Below are positions 1 through 12,200 of a stretch of 64,000 nucleotides of DNA, in pieces. The stretch is from NCBI GenBank assembly GCA_021464415.1, contig CM038471.1, positions 32,275,234 to 32,339,233 on the forward strand, given 5' to 3'. Under the pieces are notes generated by a model. That model had not been told where the DNA came from, did no database searches, and worked only from the letters and a program-made list of their open reading frames with translations. The number at the start of each line of letters is the position of its first letter. The stretch's first letter is position 1. The stretch is from Lonicera japonica. Its lineage: Eukaryota > Streptophyta > Magnoliopsida > Dipsacales > Caprifoliaceae. The translations under genes and the position numbers were made by a program.

Positions 1-1246
1 GCTTTAAAGAAAAAAAGTACCACTAAATACATTGATGCCTCGAGCTCCCCTACCAAAGATCCGAATCATACACGGGAGAAAGTTAAAGAGAATGTAGTTA
101 TTACTGGAGCTAAGGTAACCCTAGCCCAGACCTCGTCTCCCAACAAACCTAGCACTAATGTGCCCAATTTTAATTTTCAAGATGGGTTTAGTTTTTTCAT
201 GAAGGGTTTGACATTGACATCTCTTACCTAGGAAATTTTAAATTAAGTAAGGGATAAGGGAACAAAGTCCATGGCCAATTCCTTTGGTTTTCACATGAGC
301 CATGTAATAATCTTGTCTCTCTATTTTCAGTGTTGATGTCTCTTTTTATGCTTATTAACCTCATCTTCTTTCCTATTTAGGCCATAAATCTTTTTTATTC
401 CTCGTTTCATTTGGTTAAGAATGTGTGAACTCTGTGGGCATCTTTGCTCTCCAAGATGAGCTCTTCAACACACAAGATAATCTCTATTATATAAAGAATG
501 ACTTGGCCATGGCTGAGGAAGAAAGAGGGTCATGTTGGTACAAGCTAACAACATGCTCTCTGAGACTGAGGGCTTGAGAAGCAAAGTTGACAACTTCAAC
601 ATGTTTGGTAAGATGGAGTCGGGCTGCAAAATGTTAGAGCAATGGTTTGAGGTCCATGAGCAAGATGCGTTTGTTTTTATATCTAAATCAATTCAGGCTA
701 GAGAAAACCTCCTTTCAACTGGAACTGCATTGGATATAGCTTAAAGGCCCGCAGAGCTGGAGCGCAAGGGCAAAGAGGATGGCGAGGCCAGATTAAGAGA
801 TCTTCAAGCTCGGTTGTCTTTTAAAGAGGCTGAGGTTTTCACTTTTCACCATCATCATGAGGCCACCAAAGTTTAGGTCTCTGATTTAGAGAAATAGCTC
901 AAAGAGCTAAACGAATCCATTCCTGCAATAGAGCTACATGCTATAGAAGATTTATGCGGTCGTAAGGGGCATTTTTTAAAGATCTCAGACTCTTTTGTCA
1001 CAGGTTTCTACAAGTCCAAGAAGCTCACTTTACGAACGATTGAGGACTATGAGAAACTTGAGGTCCTTTCAGAGATTGAGGTGATTCCAAATTTAGTGGC
1101 CAAGATTGCTAAAAAAAGGCATGACGCCATTGTGATCGTCTAACCAATTAGGGTAAAAGAGTTAGATGTATTGGCCAAATAGGAAACAAGCCTCCCTACT
1201 CCAAGTGTGACCCCTGGTAATGAGGAGGTATGTCAAGACCAAGACT
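1..1246 (+). pseudogene. Decayed coiled-coil transposon-like ORF
   Basis: Reading frame +1 is open from the window edge to a TAG near 230. A second open stretch runs in one frame from ATG 532 to about 1246 and is broken by in-frame stops at 742 (TAA), near 874 and 895 (TAG), 1141 and 1181. The second stretch is rich in Glu, Lys, Leu and Gln (for example ELERKGKEDGEARLRDLQAR), which suggests a coiled coil. I do not recognise a catalytic domain. Such proteins occur downstream of the mobile domain in plant Gypsy-type or other transposon genes, so I infer a dead transposon gene cut by the window edge. No start codon or complete product can be given. Confidence 0.4.
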
Positions 1247-2254
1247 AACAACACCATTAGAAAACCTCTGCTTCCTTTTTTTTTACTATAAATATACATC
1301 TCATTAATGAAAGGAAGTTTCTTTTCTTTACTTGTTGTGTGATTATGTTCTAACACTTGTTTATATTTTACCTATGTTTTATTGGAGAATGATAACTATT
1401 GGTTAAGTACCCTATACCCCTAAAACTTAGAAAAAATAAAGAAAATGGGGAAGAACTCAGTAGAAAATCATAAGTAAAGCCTTGATTTACTTAATAGGAA
1501 CTAGGTTGGTTGATCATCAAGATTTTAGTTAAGTCTACGAAGTGGGTGCCCCCCATGACTTAGTTATATTCTTGAGGATATCAAGGATCTTATTCCTATT
1601 TTGCCTAGTCACATAAGTCTTTTTGAAATGCAAACGACCTTTTATATGTCTATTTGATTGATAATTTGCCCTTTTTTGGAGAGGGTTTTTTAATATGAAG
1701 ACAAGAACTATCTTTATAACTTTTCATGGACTTGGTTAAGTCAAGAAAGTGGCTGCCCCCTAACTTAAGCAATTTCTTCCTTCGAAAACGTTTTTTAAGT
1801 GTTTAAATGAGCATATATGCCCTGCTACAGTTTTGTCAGTTCTCAATAGATTTTATAGACCTATTTCATTAATGGAACTTACCCACTTGTTGTAGATTTT
1901 TGTTTATGCTTGTATTATTTGACAATTTTGCATTTTTGATTAAGTCTTGTAGACCCATGGCCCTCAATAAATAAGTTAAATTTTGACAAATATATGAAAT
2001 ATTTGTAAACATACAGAGTATAAGTGTGCTTTTTGAGCTGTGCACTTATTAAACTAAACTCTTTGTGAGATGGTTTGAAGATGCGATTTGTTACATAAAA
2101 AAATCTTAAACAAAAAGATCATTTATTTATATCTTGAACTTCCCGAATGAGTTTTATTAAACAAAAAATTACAAGTACCCTAAATCAAAGGATAATACTT
2201 TTTGAGATGTTTTATATTCTACGGCCTTATAAGCTCCATACATATGGGAAGGGG
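1247..2254. other. AT-rich non-coding spacer with diverged short repeats
   Basis: No gene is visible. Three diverged copies of a motif of the form gttaagtc...agtgg-tgccccc lie near 1526-1570, 1734-1775 and 1941-1965. They look like old repeats from the non-coding part of a retrotransposon. The segment ends at the hAT terminal sequence that starts near 2249. Confidence 0.3.
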
Positions 2255-2399
2255 CAAACCCAGGAATTAATTTCACGAGGGACCAAATTAACAGGATTCT
2301 AAGAATTTTTTGCATGTACTATAATAAGGCTAGAATTTAAATATTATACTAAAATACTTAACATTTTATACGTCAAGAATCAAAATCACATATTTAGTT

Positions 2400-4660
2400 A
2401 CAATATTCCCCTTCGAGACTTCATATTTTGAAAATGCTAAATGATATTTTCATTGTCAATAGCTTCAAATACATCTTTCTCAATATATGCTACCAAGTAA
2501 TCATACATAAAATCATCTCCCAAGCGATTCCGTAATTAAGTCTTGATTAGTTTCATTGTAGAAAAAACTCTTTCAACCATTTCAGTTGTAACAAGTAAGA
2601 GTAGAGCCAACTTAATAAGCATATATAAGAATGGATATATGCAATACTTCTTTAATTAAACCATTTTCTTAGCAAGGCCACTAACTCCGGTCACTACTAA
2701 AAATTGGTCATTCAATCCCACTTCCAATTTGTAGTTATCAAGTTGATTTCAAGTGCACTTAAATATATTGTTGAGAAGTCAAATAGATAAAACTCGACAA
2801 ATCGGAGCAATTTTATCTTATTAAAAACAGAGAATGAATCTCTTGCATCAAGACAAGCCATGCACAATAACAACTCCATATTTACCTCATTAAAATAGGT
2901 ATTCAACTCTTCAAGTAATATATTTATCATGGTATAAAACAATTCAACATGATAATAATGCATATTTGTGTTTCCCTCCACATTGCAGTGTAATTTTCCT
3001 TACTTTACAAATGAATCATCTACGTTTAGGATGATTATATTATGCTTAATGCAAAATAAAGACATCGTATTTAGCAAGGGTTCCCATCCATTATCCCTCA
3101 ATTTTTGGAGGCGTAACTTTGTTGCTCTTATGGGAGCCATGGCATTTACAATGTTCTTCTGTAATGCTAATGTCAAATCATTTGTTATTCCTAACACATT
3201 TTTCATGAAGTTTAAGATAAATGTAAATTAAAAAATCTGAATGTATTTCAATATATTATATACTTTTTCTATTTGCTTTGCCTCTTGTCCATCATTGCCA
3301 ATAATGCGAACCCTAGCATGTATCTCCAGCCCATTTCAATGTTTTCTCTTAATTCAATCCAAAACCTATCAAAAATTCCCTAGTATAAATTCCTTTGATT
3401 ATTTTTTCATATATTTTTTCTTGAAGGATATCACTGCGCTTGCATGAGGCTCCAATAATATTTGACAATATTGTAACAATCAAAGAATGTAGAAATCTTT
3501 AAGTGATTTTCGATAATAGTTATAAGTGTTACTTGAAGTTGGTGAGCAAAATAATACACGTTATAAGCAGAATTATCCTCCATTAATATCAAACTCTTAA
3601 GACCATTAAATTATCATCGCATATTTCTTACTTTATTGAAAGAAGAGACTCAGTAGCTACCTTAAGTGATAAAGCAATTGTATCTATAACATGTACAATA
3701 CCTGAAAATTGCTCCATAAGAAATTGTATTTTATTAACGAAATGTAAAGCACTAGCCATTTGCTCATTTATAAATATATCACGAGCCTTATCAACTATGA
3801 TAAAAAAAACAAAAAACTTTGATCACCAATTTCTCTAATGACTGCAATTGTAGTTTCAATTGCCAGGGAATTAACAATACCACATTGAATTTTATGTGAT
3901 GTCAATTTGAGATTTTCAGGGACATTGTTCAAAACAACTTTATTGACCTCCTCATTATGCTTGGTAAGAAATTAAATGAGCTCAAAAAAGTTTCCTCAGT
4001 TAATTGAGTCCTTAGATTCACCATACCTACAGAAAGGTAATCTTTACTTTGAAAGAAACCTAACTCAATCAATTAAGGTAGTCAATCAAATACAATAATC
4101 AATTTGAGCTTGATCAAAATGATTAGACAAATAAACTTCTATGTGTTGTTGTTTCATTAGATCTTCAATAACCTTCATGCACTTATTATGCAAACTGTTG
4201 TGCTCTCTGACATGTTTGTCTAACAAATTTTTCTTCTTCCAATTACTAAACCCTTCACCAACAAATGAATCACCACCCCCTTGCCTGCCACTTAACTTTG
4301 GTCTAAACAAATAACAATACAAACAAAATGAAGTATCCTTTGAAATAATGTACTCCAACCAAGCACTATAATCATTAAACCATGATGAAATAAATCTACG
4401 TTTGTGAGGTCTAGAACTACTCCAAGGAAAATCGTGACTTTTTGGTTAACAATGCCCTTTTTGCAAATATGATCTTCTCACATTCTCTTTAATATTAACA
4501 TCATAATCATGTATATTTTTCCTTAACCCAAGATTACTTTGAAGCTCTAAATTGGAAACAACATTTGGAATAGTGGAATCGACATTCAGAATAAAACTCG
4601 AACCAACATTTCGAGAAGTGTAACTTACTCTTACCTTACTAAAATACTTCTCAATTCTTT
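2400..4660 (-). pseudogene. hAT transposase (TTF zinc finger / DUF4371 type), decayed, copy 1
   Basis: Read on the - strand, fragments follow the order of TTF-type zinc-finger hAT transposases (annotated in plants as zinc finger MYM-type protein 1-like). The N-terminal TTF finger is at 4358-4086 (FCLYCYLFRP, GEGFSNWKKK). The central region is at 3206-3000 (NVLGITNDL, DNGWEPLLN, FCIKHNI). A helical region follows at 2981-2712 (YHVELFYTMI, ELNTYFNEVN, ELLLCMACL). The hAT dimerisation domain is at about 2640-2430 (VERVFSTMK, then LRNRLGDDF). Stops and frameshifts separate these blocks, so no protein can be made. The transposase normally cuts and joins its own element ends. The same breaks occur in copy 2, so decay came before the duplication. 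Confidence 0.8.
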
Positions 4661-5215
4661 TTCTGAAAAGTTAAAAAGGATGTACTAACATTAATTATAT
4701 ATGTAGAAATATCCTTCTCAACTCAATATTCAACTTACTTTATAAAATTCATTCTTTTCCAAGTCAATATTGAATAGCTGAATTGTCATATGTTCCATAT
4801 CAAATAAAAAGAATTAACCTCAATATTTAACAATCTAATAAGAAAATCAACCTCAATAACCAACAAATAAATATATTAATAAGCAAATAAACCTCAATAA
4901 CCAACAAACAATTATATTAATCAATATTATCACAAAAGAAAATAAATCAAAATCCAAGTAAACACCTAAATCTTAATATTTGAAATAATAATAAAAAAAT
5001 AGTATAAGAAAGAAATATGACCTAAAAGTAAATAAATCACCATTCACCACAGACTGAAGATAAGGGCAGATTGAATGAGGGTCAAAGAAAAGGAACAACA
5101 GAGAAAAAGGAAAAAGATAAAAAGAGGCAGAAAAGTGAACTGAATAAGGCCTCTGGAGTCTAGACAACAATAAGGCTTCATACCTAATATAACAAAATTA
5201 CAAAATTTAACCCTA

Positions 5216-5636
5216 AACTTTTAACGCATATCGTACGAATACTCCCCCCCCCCCAACTAACTTTCACACATCTTGCACAAATAACCCCCATCACTAACAA
5301 AGTTTTCTTAAGTACAAACTTCTACCCCTATATTTATACCCAGAATTGCACAAATCCCCTAATTTTACATACTATTCTAAAAAATTCAAGTAAAAATTTC
5401 CAAAAAAAAATTCCCATTTGGCGGCTAACTTTCCTTGTCCTGAGATCGTGGTAGCCAATATCACTTTTCAGGGAGCCATATCACTTATATTCATACTTAT
5501 TTGCCTGATTTTTTTTGTTATAGCTCTTTACCATACTTTTCTTGTAAGCTTCTTCTCTAATTTGGGTTTGCTCGCTCATTTCTTTAAGTATGTCATTATT
5601 CTATGATGTGTTATGATGAGTAACTATGAACGTATG
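5216..5636. other. Unassigned flank between hAT and Copia LTR
   Basis: AT-rich sequence with a run of ten C residues at about 5244 and no gene I can support. It ends in GTATG (5632-5636), the left target-site repeat of the Copia insertion. The duplicate is 17683-18102. Confidence 0.5.
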
Positions 5637-7055
5637 TGTAGGTCGGAAAATACCCTAGAGGGGGGGTGAATAGGGTTTTTGAAACTTAATAGTATTTTTA
5701 AAATCAATTTAAAAAATATTATGTCTATTTATATCAAGCAATCAATAACAAAGATAATTCCAAGCACAATGAGCAAATAACACAATATAATAAAGCAAGA
5801 GATAGAAAGATCAAAGTCGAAGAATTTTTGTCCACACGGTTCGGCTTGTTCCCCCTAGTCCGCGCTCGGTTAGTTCCCCGAGAATTTCCACCATAACCGA
5901 TCTCCTTCCGGGTGAAGACCAAACCACTACAAGTGTATTATTCTCACACACTTTTATAAGTATTGAAAACACCTTCAATACTTTCACAAGAAATTCTCTC
6001 TTGCTATCCTAAGAGATAAACCTCTCTTATCGTTTTGAAAGAAATGATTTGGTGACTAACACCAATGTACAATAGCTCTCGTGTATAACAAATTACAATT
6101 GAAGTTCACACTAAGAGATATCAAAAGTTGATCAATGAATATAAGCTCAAAAAATGAAAAGATTGATCAATGACTTAGCTTTCAAACTTGAATAATGTGA
6201 ATATGTGAAATAAGGGATTGTATTATCATTCAAGTGTATATTAATGAGTCTTGGAACTCATATATATAGGTGACAAAAGTTTATAGCCGTTTGGGGTGAA
6301 AAACATAAATGAATGGGTCAAAAGTGCACTTTAAAGAAAGTTCCAACAGCTAGTTTTCTTCATGTAGTCGACTCCCTCAGGGTCCATGTAGTCGACTACT
6401 CCATTAACCATGTAGTCGACTACATGCTTCTGGAGTGGGGAGGTTTGGTGCGTTTTTCGACTTTTGCATTTTGACTCCGAAATTCATTTTAATGCTTGGA
6501 GAATGTCAAAAATAGTTTTCTAAGACTTCTAAAATAGTTTATGTAACAAAATTCATTCAAATGAATTTATAGAAAATTTTCCAAGAAACCTAGTTTTCGG
6601 TAAAAATCGTTTTCAAAGTAAAAACTAGTTTCGATCAATCTTGACAAGGTTGAATCATTGTATGAGCTATTTAAATGATCAATGATATCTTTTACATAAA
6701 ATCTAAGCACTCACTCAATTTATAAATGCTTCGAGTCTTCGTGATGCTTGATTTTCTTGAGCGTATCTTCACTTGATTTAAGTTCTTGATACCTTCTTGT
6801 TCTTGATAGCTTTGTAGAGCGTATTGAGATCATTCTTGACTTTGTATAGCATTTGTGAATCTCTAAGGTTGATTTCTTGTGAATAATGGCACTTGTAGAG
6901 CTTGTGTGATAATATGATTGCTTCGGTTTGAGGTTACACTTGGTTGGAAGATGTTTCGGTTAAAATGGCTATTATCAAAGAACAACTGAGTTAAATAACA
7001 CAATATTAACTTATTGTAATTATCAAAATAAGATTAATTGACTTTAAGGTCAACA
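5637..7055 (-). repeat. Copia 3' LTR (full length)
   Basis: Bounded by TGTAGGTCG at the left and AAGGTCAACA at the right, 1419 bp, preceded by target repeat GTATG (5632-5636). Near 6361-6426 it holds three copies of a GTAGTCGAC motif, one in the perfect palindrome CATGTAGTCGACTACATG. Against the truncated 5' LTR there are about six substitutions and one 9-bp indel in 560 bp, so insertion is fairly recent. Confidence 0.92.
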
Positions 7056-7352
7056 ATCTCCCCCTTTTTAATGATGACAATAGAGTTAATGTGTGTTTAT
7101 AAAAAGATAGTAATAATAAGCATATGAATAATATGCTCCCCCTAAATAGGTGCATAGATGAAAATTATACAAGTAATTAATGAAAGGAAAGTACTTGCAT
7201 AGATATTATAAGTTCAAACTATAAATAACTTAAACACACTTAGTAGTTCTTGATAAGCATAAAACAAACATAGCATAATAAAAACAAACGATAAAAAATA
7301 AAGAGTGTGTACCATTCTCACTCATAACACACATATACTTCTCCCCCTTTTT
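7056..7352 (-). other. Polypurine tract plus two further PPT-like motifs
   Basis: On the - strand a purine run AAAAAGGGGGAGAT (7069-7056) directly abuts the 3' LTR and is the expected plus-strand primer. Two similar runs lie further inside: ATTTAGGGGGAGC (7147-7135) and AAAAAGGGGGAG (7352-7341). Multiple PPT motifs upstream of the 3' LTR are reported for Sireviruses. Confidence 0.75.
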
Positions 7353-7372
7353 CTTCATCAAAAAGGTGGGAA

Positions 7373-8536
7373 TCACTCTTGAGGAGGCGGCGACGGTGGC
7401 GGATCCCAAGGTTGCCAACCCGGAAAGATATAATCCGGATGATAGTGGTGAAAGACCGTCTCAATGCGATTGAAGCGTTGGTGCATCTCTTGACGTGTGT
7501 TGGCCATTTGAATGGATAGATTGTTAATGGCATCCATGAGTTGATCTTGACGAGGACGACCCCTTTGATGTGGAGGAGAAGGCGGGGCTTGTTCATAGGC
7601 TTCTTCTTGATCATCTCTTTCTTCCTCATCACTAGCCTCTACGTCATTTGGATCATTAGAGATCCATCTCCCATTGTCTAAGTGGTAATGCATTTGATGA
7701 AATGTCCTCTCGGTGTATAGCTCATATTCAGTTGATTCTCTTGAATCGGTCTCGTCATCAAGTGGGATATCATAAAATTTAAATAGGCGTGTAAGAGCCA
7801 TACCATAGCCAAGACCTCGAGCCGAGTGAGACATGATATCTATGAACTTCTCAAAAATTAAGCTAGCATAATTAAGCTTGTAGTTGCTAGCAATAGCCCA
7901 TGTGAGAAAAATATCATAGTTGGTGACATTAGAATAACTTCCACTACGAGGGACGATGCAACGAGTAATAATGTGATGGATCAACCTAGCATGTAGAGTA
8001 AGCATAGAGCAAGAAATTCTATCATAGGCATTGTTTCTCCTATTTTGATGGCGACCCTTTAAAAGAGGTTTAAGTGCGTCGTAACGGGTGTAGCCAAATA
8101 GGGTGTCATAGTTGCTAGGTACAATAGTTGTGCCACGACGATTAATCCCAAAGATTTGTGCAACAACATCTCTTGAAAAAGTGATAAATCTACCTTTTAA
8201 ATATGTTCTCAAAAGGGATGTGTCAGCTTCTCCATCATCATTTAGAGGGTGATGTAAATTTGCATAAAATAAACGAACCAAACGTGGATAAATGTCTTCT
8301 TTGATATCCAAAAAATCTACAATTCCTTGTTGATGGAAAACATTTGTGATACGCAAGCCATTCTCCGAAAATAAAGTGCGATTGAATTGTTTACCTTCCA
8401 CGATATCTCGGTTGATGAAATCCGAGTTGAAACGAGCTTCTAGCGAAGCATTGATGAAGAGAGATGGTCCTTGTTGTGGTGGAGAGTTCGATTCTCGAAC
8501 GCGTCGTCTTGTTGATCGTCTAGAGTGGGAAGCCAT
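7373..8536 (-). CDS. Additional ORF downstream of pol in the Copia element (putative plant transposon protein)
   Basis: Intact 387-codon ORF in the same orientation as gag-pol, separated from the pol stop (9256) by 0.72 kb of non-coding DNA. The N-terminus is basic (SRRSTRRRVRES). The central 250 residues resemble the 'putative plant transposon protein' domain found in many plant retroelements (VRLFYANLHHPL, LKGRFITFSRDVVAQIFGI). An acidic stretch (EASDEEERDDQEE), a coiled-coil-like MANTRQEMHQRFNRIE and a Pro-rich tail follow. No signal peptide or membrane segment is evident, so it does not look like an envelope protein although it sits where env-like genes sit. Function unknown. It is intact while gag-pol has three stops. 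Confidence 0.75.
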   Translation of the reverse strand: MASHSRRSTRRRVRESNSPPQQGPSLFINASLEARFNSDFINRDIVEGKQFNRTLFSENGLRITNVFHQQGIVDFLDIKEDIYPRLVRLFYANLHHPLNDDGEADTSLLRTYLKGRFITFSRDVVAQIFGINRRGTTIVPSNYDTLFGYTRYDALKPLLKGRHQNRRNNAYDRISCSMLTLHARLIHHIITRCIVPRSGSYSNVTNYDIFLTWAIASNYKLNYASLIFEKFIDIMSHSARGLGYGMALTRLFKFYDIPLDDETDSRESTEYELYTERTFHQMHYHLDNGRWISNDPNDVEASDEEERDDQEEAYEQAPPSPPHQRGRPRQDQLMDAINNLSIQMANTRQEMHQRFNRIETVFHHYHPDYIFPGWQPWDPPPSPPPQE

Positions 8537-9255
8537 GTATATGAGGAGAGAGAAAGCTTAGGTTTATGGTGGGTTTATGGATTTTTGGTGTAAAATTTGA
8601 AATTTGGAAGTTTTGTGAGAGGAATAAGTAATGAAAAGTGTTTTAAAGTGATGTAGTAGAGTGATTTTGAGAGAAAATTTAGAGATTTTGGGTGTAGAGA
8701 ATGTAATTTTGAAAATGGGTTAGGGTTTGAAAAGATAGAGAAAGTGTTGAAATGGGTTGATTTTGGGTGGATTTGTAGAGATTTTATGTGTATAGAGGAT
8801 GGATAATTGATGTAGATAAGTTATTTAGCAATGATTTGGGTTGATTTTGATTTTTCAAAGCTTAAGGATGTGAAAATGGAGGTATTTCGTGGGTTGTGGA
8901 GTGAAGGAGATGAAGAAAATAGGTAGAAATGGTATATTTCCCGTGGGTCTAATTAAGCAGCAAAAACTGAGTCAACTCACCCATGTAGTCGACTACATGG
9001 GGCTTGGTCTAGTCGACTACACTGCCCAAAAATCTGCATTTTTGTGTATTTTGCTCTCAATGCTTTTCCAATGTTATTTCTTCACTATATAACTTTCCAA
9101 GGATGCAAAACACTTGTTAATACTCATAGTAATATATAAATTAAAATGAACAAAATTTATATGAAATAAAGATTAAAATTAAATTAAGCATAAATAAATA
9201 ATGTATGCTAAAAATTAAGCAATGTTGATCTCTTTTATGAACTTTTTGGAATAAA
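8537..9255. other. Copia spacer between pol and the additional ORF, with LTR-like palindromes
   Basis: No gene. Near 8984-9023 there are two copies of the GTAGTCGACTAC palindrome that also occurs three times in the LTR. On the - strand this spacer would be the leader of the additional ORF. It may carry an internal promoter or a splice acceptor for a subgenomic RNA, but nothing in the sequence proves that. Confidence 0.4.
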
Positions 9256-12200
9256 CTAGATGTCACAAGCTCTAGTCATACCGAGTTCACGTCGAATAGT
9301 ACAAAAGCGATCATCCGAAAGTGGTTTGGTGAAAATATCCGCAAATTGCGATTCGGTGCCAACGAATTCAATATCAACATCACCTTTTTGCACATGATCA
9401 CGAATAAAATGATATCTTATCTCAATGTGCTTAGTACGTGAGTATTGTATGGGGTTCTTGGTCAAGCTTATAGCACTTGTGTTGTCACATTTTATGGGAA
9501 TGTGGCTAAGGCTAATTCCAAAGTCCTCTAGTTGTTGTTTAATGTACAAAGTTTGTGCACAACAACTTCTGGCCGCCACATATTCGGCTTCGGCCGTTGA
9601 AAGGGCCACCGAATTTTGTTTCTTGCTTGACCAAGATACTAGTGCGTGTCCTAGAAAATGACAAGTGCCACTAGTGCTTTTCCTATCGATTTTGCAACCG
9701 ACAAAATCTGCGTCGGAATAACTGATTAAGTCAAAGTTATTTTCTCTTGGGTACCACAAACCCAATGAACTAGTACCGGAAAGATAACGTAATATCCGTT
9801 TTACGGCAAGTAAGTGTGATTCTTTAGGATCCGCTTGGAATCGTGCACAAAGACAAACACTAAACATAATATCCGGTCTAGACACCGTCAAATACAATAA
9901 ACTACCGATCATACCTCGATATTTCTTGATATCCACACTTTTACCTTTTTCGTCTTTGTCTAGCTTCAATGTTGAACTCATAGGGGTGCTCATGGACTTG
10001 GCGCCTTCCATGTCGAATTTCTTCAAGAGTTCCTTCACGTACTTCTCTTGATTAATGAAAATGCCTTCTTTGCATTGTTTCACTTGTAATCCAAGGAAGT
10101 AGTTCATCTCTCCCATCATGCTCATTTCGAATTCCTTTTGCATACATATTGAAAAATCCTTACACAAATTCTCGTTAGTAGAACCAAATATAATATCATC
10201 AACATAAATTTGCACAAGTAGCATATCATTGGCATGATTCTTAATGAATAAAGTAGTGTCTATCTTGCCTCTAACAAATCCATTATTAAGCAAAAATGAA
10301 CTTAATCTATCATACCATGCTCTAGGTGCTTGTTTTAAACCATATAAAGCTTTAGACAATTTAAATACATAATCCGGATAAATATGATTTTCAAAACCGG
10401 GAGGTTGTTTTACATAAACTTCCTCTTCAATAAAACCATTTAGAAAAGCACTTTTCACATCCATTTGATATAATTTAAAATTCTTAAAACATGAATAAGC
10501 AAGTAGCATGCGAATAGCTTCTAGACGTGCAACGGGTGCATATGTTTCTTCATAATCAATGCCCTCCTCTTGATTGTATCCTTGGGCAACAAGTCTAGCT
10601 TTATTTCTAACAATTATACCACTTTCATCCTTTTTGTTACGAAAAACCCATTTGGTACCTATAATAGTATGATCTCTAGGTTTGGGAACAAGTGTCCACA
10701 CTTTATTTCTCTCAAATTGATTGAGCTCTTCTTGCATAGCCATCATCCAAGATTCATCTTGTTCAGCTTCAATAATGTTTTTAGGCTCATATTGAGAAAC
10801 AAATTCCACATTATTGCAAACATTTCTTAAGGAAGATCTAATCATGACCTTACTAGATGGCTCTCCAAGAATTTGATCAATAGGGTGGTTGGACACAAAT
10901 TTCCAACTCCTAGGCAAATCATTCGAGTCTTACTCGGTTTTATTTTCTAACTCCTTAGGAGGAGCTTGAGCACTCGATGGTTCTTCCTTAGATGTATCAT
11001 TAATTTGAATATCCGAAACTTTTTGAATAATTTCAACATCGTCATCGGAATGTACTATGGGTGAAAAATGATTTGTCTCATCAAATACAACGTGCATAGA
11101 TTCTTGGACAACTAAGCTTTTCTTGTTATAAACTCTATATGCTTTACTATTAGTGGCATATCCAAGAAAAATTCCTTCATCGGATTTAGCATCAAATTTT
11201 CCCAAATGATCACGATCATTTAAAATAAAAAATTTGCAACCAAAAACTTTAAAATTTGCAATATTTGGTTTCTTGTCATTCCATAACTCATAAGGTGTCT
11301 TATCTAAGTTTTTACGAATAATAGTACGATTAATCACATAACATGCGGTGTTAACGGCTTCCGCCCACAAATACTCCGGTAAAGAATGTTCATTTAGCAT
11401 AGTTCTAGACATCTCTTGTAGAGATCTATTTTTCCTCTCAACCACACCATTTTGTTGAGGAGTTCTAGGTGCCGAAAAATTATGATCAATACCATGCTCA
11501 TCACAAAAGTTCTCAATTTCAACATTGTCAAATTCTCTACCTCTATCACTTCGAACATACACAATAGAAACACCTTTTTCATTTTGAACTTTTCTACAAA
11601 ACTTAGCGAAAACATGCGGAGTTTCACTTTTGTGGGTGAGAAAGAACACCCAAGTGAGTCTAGTGTAATCATCAACAATAACAAGAGTGTACAATTTACC
11701 ACCTAAACTAGCAACTGAAATAGGACCAAACAAATCAATATGCAACATATCAAGTGGTCTAGAAGTAGTAATATCCCTTTTAGATTTAAAAGAAGATTTG
11801 TGTTGTTTACCAAGTTGACATGCATCACAGATTTTATTTTTAACAAATTTGGTTTTAGGCAATCCTTTAACAAGCTCTTTCTTAGATAAATTATGAATCA
11901 AATCAATATTAGCATGTCCTAATCTCCTATGCCATAACCAAGATACATCATTTATAGCAGATAAGCATTTAACATCTTGTTGTGATAAATCATCAAGTTC
12001 AAGAGTATACACATTATTAGTTCTATATGCAATAAGTAAAATTGAATCATCACTAACATTCTTGACAACACAACGATCGGATTTAAATATCACTTCATAA
12101 CCTTTATCACAAAGTTGACTAATGCTAAGTAAATTATGCTTTAAACCATCAACTAATAGAACATTATCAATGCAAGTAGAATGCTTACCAACCTTACCTA

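Larger units (their letters stand above)
2255..7055. repeat. Large direct duplication, copy 1 (hAT plus Copia LTR)
   Basis: This 4.8-kb stretch is repeated almost unchanged at 14721-19522, with a constant offset of 12466 bases and only scattered substitutions and homopolymer differences. It comprises an old hAT transposon (about 2255-5215), a 420-bp unassigned stretch with a C-run near 5244, and the complete Copia LTR 5637-7055. Copy 1 is the original left flank plus the left LTR of the Copia element. Confidence 0.9.

Noticed and set aside
532..744. Independent 70-codon gene
   Set aside because: The same frame continues past the TAA with protein-like codons and more stops to 1246; it is a piece of one decayed ORF.
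7373..8536. Retroviral envelope gene
   Set aside because: Positioned like env, but no signal peptide, membrane anchor or cleavage site is visible.
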